Part shown: positions 55,038-64,000 of the stretch, piece after piece
How positions within the stretch are numbered: position 1 is the stretch's first letter
How the letters are laid out: every line of letters starts with the position of its first letter
DNA from: Coprinopsis marcescibilis
Taxonomy: Eukaryota; Basidiomycota; Agaricomycetes; Agaricales; Psathyrellaceae
Assembly: GCA_004369085.1 (NCBI GenBank)
Contig: ML210194.1
Span: forward strand, 89,493-153,492
Direction: 5' to 3'
Length of the DNA stretch: 64,000 nucleotides
Notes under the pieces: model-generated
Database searches by the model: none
Told to the model about the DNA's origin: nothing
The model's input: the letters and a program-made list of their open reading frames with translations, nothing else
Made by a program: the position numbers and the translations under genes

Positions 55038-57370
55038 CAGCAACGTAGCGCTCAAGAGCCATGCCTTTCTCAATTCATTTTTCTCCATCCCGAGTCACAT
55101 TTGCCGTCTTGATCTTTGAAACGCTATGGAGTCTACTTGGCACATTGGGGCTGATGTGGCAGTGTCCAACCTTGGCAGCAGACGAGAGCAGATCGGTATG
55201 TTTGGGCGCTTATACTAAGGCAACAAGGCCTTTTTATATATAGTTGTCCTGAGACGCCATCATCCTTTCTTCATTGGTTTTTACCCATAACGGAGCATGG
55301 ACTCCAGCCCTCATCCACCCCGGGACAATGCAATTTGGCGATGGGAGCAGTGAAGAATGGGATAGATTGACTTGGGTCTCAAAGCTTCATATCGACTCCG
55401 AGGATTAAGCGTGACGGCGTGAAGGGCAGCCACCCCACACACACGGAGATGGACAAAATTAGACTCAAGTCTGAGTATGCGCGACCACATGTGACGATAG
55501 AGGTCACGGTGAGCTAACGTTGATCCCTACTTCGAACTTTTTGCAGCGACCTGAGCGCTACAACATCTAGCTAAACGGACTCAGAAATTTGTCCTGCTCT
55601 ACTTCTCAAGACGGTCTGAGAAGACTGTTTGCCTCGCGATAGCAGACCTAGCAATTTCCCGCGGGTAATCGAGAAGCGCCGCTTTCTGAGACGATCAAGT
55701 ACGAGGAAATACAAATGTACACCTCTGCAGGGGCTTCTCGGATAGTTTACGGCTTATTGAGAACATTGGGCTTTTCGCGCAAGAATTCAGGATAGCGGTG
55801 GGTACAAATGGTATTGCTCTGCGTCGTGAGAGTGCTGAGAGTATTTGCCCATCCAAGTCCAAAATGAAAGCCAACCTCAGTCTTGTGCACTTCGCATTGT
55901 CCTTCTGCTTTCCATTTACTCATACAATATTCCAAGCAAGATAGAAGTATCGGCACTGCCGGGATTAGACTCCCGTACGACAACGATCTCAGTGCAGTGA
56001 GCTCTCGATTGGACTCTGAATAGCGCTGATTCTCAGGCCGGTCACTGCAATCAGTCACTTGCAGAGGCTGACTCTGTTGCTTGAATTTGCGACAGTTGAG
56101 ATAATTGGTACGCCAGAAATATATGCCAAGAAACTCACCTTTCGGTGATGTCAAAGGCCGAAGTCTTTGCCAAGCTCTACGTCCAATGTATTGCACAGAG
56201 TCGTTTAGATTCCCGTGAACACGAGCAGTGTTTGGAGGGGTTTGGAGGAGGGAGACTGTCTGCGCCATTCGTGGTGGTCGTGGTGGTGGGGTAACCAGCA
56301 AGCATTGAAAGATGCCTCACGCCGACCTTAGGCTGGACCAGGTTCATGAAATTCGCTGCGTCTTTCAATTATGTTAAGCGTACTGACCCCGTAAGTCAAG
56401 GCTCAACCTATTATCGTGTTACACTGCGTTCTCAAAGCTCTAACTCTTTGACTGCCTGATAGGAGTCTGAGATTGCCATGCCCTCAGTCCTCAGCGTGTA
56501 CGTCACGGCCTGCCTCGGCTGAAATTCGAATCGCGTAAGTCCTTATCTATACACCAATCCCCCATATTGCCGAGTGAAAACGATTACGAGCGATAGGAAT
56601 TTCTCGTTGATTTGGCCGTAAGTGAACGCGAGGGATCGAATTGTGTCGATAGACGCTCGTGCGATCGACGCCTATCAAGCGTAAGGGTGGTCGATCCCTA
56701 GGTAACGGTGAATCCGAGGCCTCTTAAATTGAAATCGCAGCCTTGGTAATTGCGTCTACTGGCTGCGATTTGGGAACGGTGTCTTGGGACTCTTGGCCCG
56801 CGTCCTCCGATCACTGCTTGCGTCAATCTCGATGATCAAGATACTAGAAGCTGCCACAACAAAAAGTTGGACGCACTGACTTGGCTAGTCTCTGGACAAA
56901 TGCAAGTTACTAAGAGCCTGTTCTGGGGAGTTGCTCAAAGTAAGAGCGGCTGCCCAAACTAATAACCTAAATGGGCGGTACTATGGGTGCCGCCTTCAGC
57001 CTGGTCCTTATCTTATCAGTCTCGGGTCCAATAGTGATACCGTTGTCCAACGCCCCTAAATCCAAATGTAGCGCTTATTCTCCTCATCCGCCTCGTCTTC
57101 CGAATGACTATGGTGATGAAAGTCAGTCATCTATTAATCATATATCAGGGTTTACAAAATTACATACCCAGCGATGATGCCATGAAGGCCTGGATTGTGG
57201 AACGAGGTTCGGCACACGGAATTCCAGCCTCTGTAAAAATGCCATCCTCAACGTCCGAAAGATGTGGATATCGGAACATGAGGCAAGGTCGAGGGGTTAA
57301 AAGGACCGAACCATTGGCAGGGTAGAGATTTGATTTCGACCTGCTCCTTCTTGAACTCGTTACGCCATCC
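55038..57370. other. 2.3-kb intergenic region
   Basis: A minus-strand frame of 184 codons at 55747-56301 has no family resemblance and an uneven composition. Two shorter plus-strand frames near 56.8-57.2 kb are also unsupported. A GGGATCGA...TCGATCCC inverted pair flanks 56631-56698. Otherwise nothing seen. Confidence 0.35.
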
Positions 57371-58752
57371 ATGACTAGCAGACCATCCGCACAGACCATG
57401 TCCAACGCCAGTGAACTTTCTACCCTCTCCTATGCCCGCTACGGCAAGACAAACGTCCGTGTTTTCCGCATTGTGCGTGAGGGCAAGTGGCACCATACGG
57501 TTGAGTACAGCGTCGAGACCCTCCTAGAGGGCGACATCGAGACCAGGTGAGATGTTGTCTAGATCTTCTGCCGTAATTGCTGTCGAATAGGCTCTATTGA
57601 GCTGGGTTCGAGGCGTAACATTGGAGACACTTACTGACCATTCGTTCTTGAACTTTCAGCTACACGGAAGCTGACAACAGTGTCGTTGTCGCCACTGATT
57701 CAGGTATGTATTTGTCGCTGTCGTCGTCGCGTCGCACGGCATTGACGGTTGTGACTCTTTGTCCCTGACCACCACCATCGCGCCCGATCTCAGTCAAGAA
57801 CATAACATACTGTGGGTTGCTCGTCGTCTGAGCTATAGAAACTCAATTGCTCACCGTGTTCTCTAGATCTTGCAAAGGTTTCACCCCATATCCTCAGTGC
57901 TGAGAAATTTGCCTTGCACATCGGCACTTTCTTCGCTAGCAAGTATGCCCACATTCACAAGGTCCATGTTACCATCGAGCAACTGAGGTGGAAGAGAATC
58001 TCCATCGATGGTCAGGAGCACCAGCACGCGTTCTATCGCGACGGTGATGACAAGAGGGTAATCAAGGCAGTGGTATGTTTACGATTCAATATCATGTTGC
58101 GACTACGCGAGCTCTCGTGATACATATTCTAATGCCAAAGCTTTCTTTTCTCCAGGTTGACGCTACTGCTGGAAAGCACGCTCTGACTGCTTCTCTGACA
58201 TCTGGAGTCGTTGATTTACTTGGTAAGCCCGTTATCATAGCCGTTAGGGGTTCTACGTAGTTTAATGACATTTTATAGTCCTCAAATCCTCCGGCAGCGC
58301 GTTTGAAAACTTCTGGAAGGATGAATATACCACTCTTGTGCCCGTTGACGACCGGATTTTCTCGACAAGCATCGACCTCTCCTATACATTCCCCAACATT
58401 AAGCTGGTTTCACCACAGGACGATGCCAAGCTAGAGTTCCAGATCCCCCTGAAGGATGGAGATGAAGGCTTCAAGGGAAGTGTCTGGGACGAAGACGTCC
58501 CAAAACGGGCCCGGGATGCCACCTTGCAGACTTTCGCTTTGGATGAAAGCGCTAGTGTTCAGGTTTTGGAATTTCTTGAGTGTCTGCCCCTTCATTATTT
58601 GCTGATCATGCGTATTTTAGGCCACTCTCTACAAAATGGCCCAGAGGATCATTGCCGAGAACGATGGGATTAAGGACGTGACTTACACCCTTCCCAACAA
58701 GCACTATATACCTGTGGACATGAAGTACATTGGTCTGGATAACCTCACACCG
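57371..58752 (+). CDS. Urate oxidase (uricase), C-terminal exon not found
   Basis: Peroxisomal purine catabolism: urate to 5-hydroxyisourate. Two in-frame ATGs (57371, and 57398 with a better ACCATGTCC context) precede LSYARYGKTNVRVFRIVREG. Exons then give YSVETLLEGDIETSYTEADN, SVVVATDSVKNITY with the catalytic Thr, FFASKYAHIHKVHVTIEQL, HQHAFYRDGDDKRV, FENFWKDEYTTLVPVDDRIF with the urate-binding Phe and Arg, DESASVQATLYKMAQ with the Gln, and TYTLPNKHYIPVDMKYIGL with the Asn and His. All active-site residues are present. The conserved part stops at NLTP with a GTACGT donor at about 58753. The usual last segment (AEVF-type strand and peroxisomal tail) was not found downstream. Confidence 0.88.
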
Positions 58753-61700
58753 TACGTCCTCTCCAATACTTTTCCTTGCTTCATTTTCTATTGCTTTTTC
58801 CCGGTTTCTTCTCCTTGCTCTTTTTTCTTTTTTCTCTTCTTTCGTTCCGACTCCCACCCGAGTTTCCGTCATTCTCGTTCCTGCGTATCACCGCCCTACC
58901 ACCACGACCAGCAGCAGAAGGTCTCGACCCGATATCGACGTTTCCTCGACAAACGACTATCTTTGGGATGAGATGTTCCCAGTACTCCCAATGCTCCCAG
59001 CTTTCAGTCTTTCCCGCGTCATGTCACTCTACGACGGCCTTTAACCTTCTTTCTGCAGTCGCGCTTCAATGCGCGATTCTTTCATTTGGCTCGGTTCCGT
59101 TTTCTGTCATCTCAAACGTTGTTCAAGCGGTTCTCTTTCATATGCTCCACGCTTCTTTTATATATCTCTTATGCTTTGACTCGTTTTCGATTCTGTCTTT
59201 CATTTCTTTCTTGCCGTGTCGCCGTTCTATTCCCCGGATCGGGGCGCCAGAGGTGATGGGGAAGCAGCGACATCGCGTCTCGTCGTGTCCAAGGACGGTT
59301 TATCGAGGGTTATTCTTTGATGTCTTCACAGTTCCCCATGCGACGTTTACTGCTCTCTTTTTTATGGCCCCATGTTGCCTATCCGTTCCAACCGATTTTT
59401 CTTGTGCCTTGTGACCCACGTTCCCTTGCTTTGGTCCATGGTGCCATTCAGTCCTCCTACGGCACCGGGCCTATTCCCTCCGAGGAATTGCAGAGAAAGA
59501 GCGGAGAGGGCTCGATGGAGGATCTCCGGCCCTTCGGTATCGTCACCCGCTTTCGATTCCTCCATTCGATTCACTCGTTAATTCATGTGTGGGATGAGAT
59601 GGATCTTCGTCTAATCTCGATGCTTGGCACTTCGTTTTTATTCCCCGTCCTCTTCCCACTTTGTCCGGACGCGGTATTTGCGTTGCTAGGGTCTCGTATA
59701 ACCCTACGCTTCGATCATGATGATACTTCTTACTTCTCCTTCTTGAATCCTTTTGCTGTCTACGCCCTTTCGTGCTGCCACCCTGCTCTCGCCAGACCTG
59801 GACCCTGCAGAGATGTATCTCTGTATCCGGACATCTTGCGCATCCGTTAATGGTCGTTCCCTTGTACTTCTCAATTTGCCTCTTCCCACCTTTCTCCTTG
59901 CCATCTTCCCCAGTCACTCGCAAATCTCGATTGACCTCTAGTGTCGCGGTTGTCTCGGGGCGTCGGTGTGGTGTCCATGTGCGCTATGGAGGCTTTTGCC
60001 AGGTCATTTGCCAATTCAATTCCCATGGAAACGAAAGGCAGGCCGACATGAACTCTTCAATCTGATGACCTACGTTTACGTGTCCCCACCGACTGTCGGG
60101 GGAGAGAGCCGGTTTAGAGACTCTAATTGGCTTACAAGCTCCACATGCGCGCTCTGCGTGTTTGACGTGTGTTTCATGGTCCTCATTGGTTCGCTGGCTA
60201 TACTTCTTTGTCTGACCCGTTTGATGCTTTTTATTGGTTTGCTGGGGGAGGGATCCCACACCCCTCAAAATCCGAGGATGATTTCATTATGGACGCTGTA
60301 ACTGGAATTCGATCGTCGTTGACCATACTTGGGAACTGGCGTGGGGATTAACTTTGGCGCGATTAGCAGTGGTGCGACACAAAGATATACGGAGCAGACG
60401 AGGGATATTGATTTCGATATTCGACCCACATTGACCGACTCGGCCTTTGACACACAAACATCGAGTACACTGTCATCGATACCTTCAACCAACGAGGAAA
60501 GGGCCTCGGGCTCGGGAGTCGGATTCACTTACTTACCTTCCTCTTCCAATTCTTCCTCACTTGGAACGGAGTTTCGTTTGCTTTCAAATCCTTCTTTCAA
60601 TTTGGCTGCTTTTTGCCATGTTCCTTTCACCTTTTGTTAAGGTTGACATGTCTTTGACTTGTGCAAGCATCGCCTTTCGACGGGCTTTCCAAATATGCGG
60701 GCAAGTTCTCCCATGCTTGACCGCCAATCAGAGGCCGGTGTCCTCGATGGTTGACGTTTTGTTCTTGTCATTTCGCTGCTGGGCTGTCTTCCCGCTTTGG
60801 CGGTGTCGTCATAGACCGGCTGACATTCACTGGATTTTCCAAATACGCGGAGACTATAGTGTTTTCCTGCTCTTCTGACTTTTTTGACTTCCACCTGACG
60901 CAACGATGATTTACTCTTCGTCATTTTGCTTTCATACCCCCGACCCTTCTTTACATTTTTGTTGTGCTTCTGCTTCCGCTTCCGCTTCCGTTTTCTTTTC
61001 CATTTCCTGTGCATCGCCCAGCATCGCCCCCACTCTGTCCCACTGCGCCGGACCGCAGTTTCTCTACCTCTATCCCATTGTCTATGCTATGACACGGTTA
61101 TCCCTCCCCGCCGCCATCCGTATTCATGCAGATTCACGGCTGTCATCTGCTGCTGTGGATTGGATTCCCCGGTGTGTCGGGGCTATTTATGGCCGGTGCT
61201 GTCACGTCTTGATGCTGGCGATTGGCTCTTCACTGCGTGTGCTGTACATTGGCTTGCGTGATTGGTTGGGCTGCGCGTGTGTCTGATTGGCTGGGGGTGC
61301 GGATGCTTTTGGCGGCGAGACATTTGGTTTGGTTTGGTGCAGCGTGGGGTTTGGGTGGATGGAGGGCGAAGTTGTCGGTGCTTTGTGGTGGGATGGTGTT
61401 TCTGCTTTCGGGCTCGTGCATAGCAACGCTGCCGCCTAGCTTCGTCTTCTCGATATGCTTCGGCTGGTGGTTGCACATGGGCGGTTGAGAGAAGAGGGGG
61501 GAGCATGTGTTGGATAGGGTTTCTTTCGGCGATTCCGACGATTCAAGCACGGGAAGGTCCGATTGGTTGGTGCTCTTCCGTCCGCCGTGGGTTGTTGCAT
61601 GGCGAGGAAGCGGTCGACCAATCAGCTCTGTCGCTTCCACTGATCGTGTTGCGTCGTGCGCCTCTTTGCCCTGCTCTTTCCTCTTCGTTGCTGGATTCTC

Positions 61701-62240
61701 GATTTCTGATTGTTGACTGGATTCTCATCTTCTTGTTGCTCATCTTTCTTTCATTTCTACCATTCTCGAATTCCCTCTTATTTAATTTCTTCTTCACTTC
61801 TGCTTCCTACTGTTAGGGATGAGTTGGGGTGACTGTGTATGATTAGGGTTGAGGTGGTTGTTTCGCCTCTGTTGTTCATCTTCTCTTGTGCTTGCTCAGC
61901 CATTGCGAGGGATGTTCTTCCCGTTCTTCTTCGACCGTCTCTTCACGATCCCTTTCCCTGCAGCTTATTTCTCGGATCACATTTTCTGGACTGATTTAAT
62001 TCTTCCCTGTCGTGATTTTCGTCCGATAATTACCTGCCACGACGGTAACACTGACGACATTGTCATTCCATTTACAGATCGCAAGCCGAAGTCTTCTGCC
62101 CTGTTTCTGCACCAAGGTTCGTCATCTCCCGTGTCATTTAATCTTTCGCTTCTTCCTCCTCTCGAGAACCCTTTCATTCAATTTCATTTTGGGTTTATGC
62201 TCATGCTTTTTGGGGTTCTTCATCATGGTTTGGGCTGGTG
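58753..62240. other. 3.5-kb pyrimidine-rich plus strand without a credible gene
   Basis: Directly after the last urate oxidase exon found, the plus strand becomes strongly T/C-rich. Open frames here (for example 58776-59414) are dominated by Phe, Ser, Leu and Cys, as expected from T/C-rich DNA, and match nothing. The minus-strand frames are correspondingly Lys/Arg/Glu-rich. A GCTTCC hexamer repeat occurs at 60972-60989. It may be a long promoter or leader of a gene beyond the window, or a non-coding transcript. Confidence 0.5.
60972..60989. repeat. Hexamer tandem repeat (GCTTCC)3
   Basis: Three perfect copies of GCTTCC, preceded by a one-mismatch copy, inside the pyrimidine-rich tract. Confidence 0.8.
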
Positions 62241-64000
62241 ACAGTGTATGACGATGCGGGATCGGCTCGCGGACTAGGGGAGGCGTTAGTGCCCCAGATC
62301 CATGATCCATTTGAGCGTTTATGACTTTTTATGATGTGTCCCATCTTATCGGAACCGCATCGTCATCACCCTCTTTTTCGTTTTCGTGTTTTGGTTTTTA
62401 ATTGCGATCCACGTTTTGGATATGCCAATTAAGAGAATTGGGGTGCGTTCTAGAAAGGCGGTTGCATGACGAGTTGGCTACTCGCTTCGTGGTCTTTCTC
62501 TTGCATTTTCTTTTTACATTTTTGCTTCCTTGCTTGGGATTGTGCGGAACTTGGAACTTTGGAAGTGGGAAGTGGGATGTGGGGAATGGCTTGGCTGACG
62601 TCAGATTGATTTTAGTGGGTTGATCTCTGCGACCATTTCCCGCAAATAGGTTTTTGACGTCATTGGTTGGGCTTGGCGGGGGGTTTTGGATGAGTGAGTG
62701 AATCTGGTGAGCGGGTCATGGGGGGTGTTAAACGTTAGGGATTGGTAGTTTGAATGGGTTGTTGTTGTTGTTCGGGTCTCGTTGTATGTACATGCGTGGA
62801 TGGAATCCTTAATGTGTGAATAAAGATTTGGAGTCGGCTATCTAATGATTTGGTATGCATGCATGAAGCGGGTATTTCGAAGCAAGGTGCAGTGGGGTTT
62901 GGGAAGCGTTAAGAAGATGTTAGTTAGATGAATAGATGGGTGGATGTTTAATGTTTAACGGGCGTTGGAGAATCAGAGTTCTCGTGGTGTTGTGGTAGAG
63001 TTTTGGGGTGTTGGTTTTGCTTTGCGATTGAAAACGGGGATGTGGTCGCATCATGGGGTCGTGAACCAGGATGGGCCGCGTTGGTTGTTTGATAGCATTT
63101 TTGATTAATTAATTGGTCTTTTATTAGACCGGTCGTTTGGGGTTGTACTTACTTGGATACTTGGATGTAAATGTCATCTCAGCTCATCATCATCAGCAGC
63201 GTTACGGATGTGTTATTATATAACTTATGTGGTGGACGTGTCAGCAGTCAAGTCAAACTGGTGCGCTATGGTGTTTATACTTGGGTATTTATGCGTGCTT
63301 ATGTACTAGGAGGTGTCACTGTCACTGGGCCGTCAGTTGAGTTGTGTCGGGTGCGGTAGCGGTATGTCATCGGACTTTCTTTGGATGATGAGCCAAGAAT
63401 TTTGCGTTGGGATGGGAAATCTGGGAGGATTTAGAGTAGAGGCGATTGGAGGGTTGGTTCTTGTGATTTTTATGTACGCGGACGGGGTAAGCTTGGACAG
63501 CGTAGACAGAACGTAGACAGAACGTAGACAGGGAGAGAGTGATGGTGCTTCTGTTCTGCGAAAGTAATTATGCCGTGCGCTGCTATGTATGTAAAGTTGA
63601 AGCCAAGAGAAGACAGGACGTGCGTGTGGGTGATGTGATAATTGAAAGGGTCCTGTTCCGCGAGCTCGGTGAGCGCTTCGAAATTTTGGATTTGATGGGA
63701 GGTTGTTTAGGATGGGAATGGCGGGTTGGTCGTTGTCGGGGTCCGGTGTTACATACTTAAATTAGCGTGTGGTTAAGTGCTGGCTTGGTTATAGGGTGAG
63801 ATGATTTCGAATTCGGGTGAGGTGGGCTGCGGTTGGTCAAGGGGTTTGTCTATCGTGCCAAGCAGTTTACTTTACACTGTACATAGCTGCAATGCAATGA
63901 GCGCCCGCGCATGGGGCGGGCGCCGGTGGAATTTAGAGTTGGGGATGCGTGTCATGATCCATCCCCGTTCACTTGAATGCGATGGGACGGGGGGGTTATG
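62241..64000. other. 1.8-kb G/T-rich plus strand without a credible gene
   Basis: The base bias switches from T/C to G/T. There are few long frames and no family. A GTTGTTGTTGTTG run lies at 62761-62770. A TGTATGTACATG block and an AATAAA at 62819-62824 would suit a 3' end of a plus-strand transcript. The window ends inside this tract. Confidence 0.45.
63500..63532. repeat. Tandem repeat, 11-nt unit (ACGTAGACAGA)
   Basis: Three consecutive copies at 63500-63510, 63511-63521 and 63522-63532, with one mismatch each in the first and last. Confidence 0.8.

Noticed and set aside
55747..56301. 184-codon minus-strand open frame
   Set aside because: No family resemblance. A good GTGAGT donor inside the frame leads to an early stop when spliced, and the composition is uneven.
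58776..59414. 212-codon plus-strand open frame after urate oxidase
   Set aside because: Dominated by Phe/Ser/Leu/Cys, as expected from T/C-rich DNA; no motif, no credible start.
60637..61014. Lys/Arg-rich minus-strand frame (RKRKRKRK)
   Set aside because: Produced by the GCTTCC hexamer repeat and pyrimidine-rich strand read in reverse, not by a protein family.

Overview
The window is nuclear DNA of a filamentous basidiomycete, most likely an Agaricomycete. Genes are split by many short introns (about 50-70 nt, GT...AG). The gene content is typical of wood or litter decay fungi: an AA9 LPMO, GH5 and GH16 glycanases, P450, F-box/LRR and NACHT-repeat proteins. The window also holds decayed transposon remnants.

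Layout. 1-1054: no gene. 1055-4409 (-): SPX-domain low-affinity phosphate transporter. 5239-6763 (-): secreted GH16 glucanase. 8851-8940 (-): intron-containing tRNA-Gly(GCC). 9266-14100: two F-box/LRR-like genes (-), each paired with one member of a small unknown paralogous family (+). 14323-16682 (-): 14-TM MFS exporter. 18210-18700 (-): mitochondrial chaperonin HSP10. 19809-20549 (+): unknown protein. 21910-24503 (-): flavin monooxygenase of Baeyer-Villiger type. 24.9-28.6 kb: accessory block with a long imperfect palindrome, an ORF, an LTR-like stretch and a broken tyrosine recombinase. 30144-30778 (-): small unknown gene. 33269-34519 (+): secreted GH5 glycanase.

35.5-52.2 kb is the most interesting part. 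Three NLR-like STAND ATPases lie on the plus strand: NACHT-ankyrin (35563-38191), NACHT-ankyrin (40741-44080) and NACHT-TPR (48896-52229). Between them sit a Golgi GT15 mannosyltransferase (38573-40401), a GPI-anchored-type surface protein (44364-45167, -) and an AA9 LPMO (46722-48085). All three NLR-like proteins carry a short Gly-Gly motif region before the ATPase. In both ankyrin paralogs the P-loop sits on its own 25-nt exon. 52831-55037 (+) is a cytochrome P450, and 57371 to about 58752 (+) is urate oxidase with an unresolved C-terminal exon. From about 58.75 kb to the end there is no credible gene; the plus strand is first pyrimidine-rich and then G/T-rich.

Exon joins were worked out by hand from splice signals and reading phase. 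Frame-consistent joins (HSP10, GT15, NLR1, NLR3, P450) are the most reliable. Starts, ends and some joins in NLR2, the LPMO tail and urate oxidase are less certain and are flagged.
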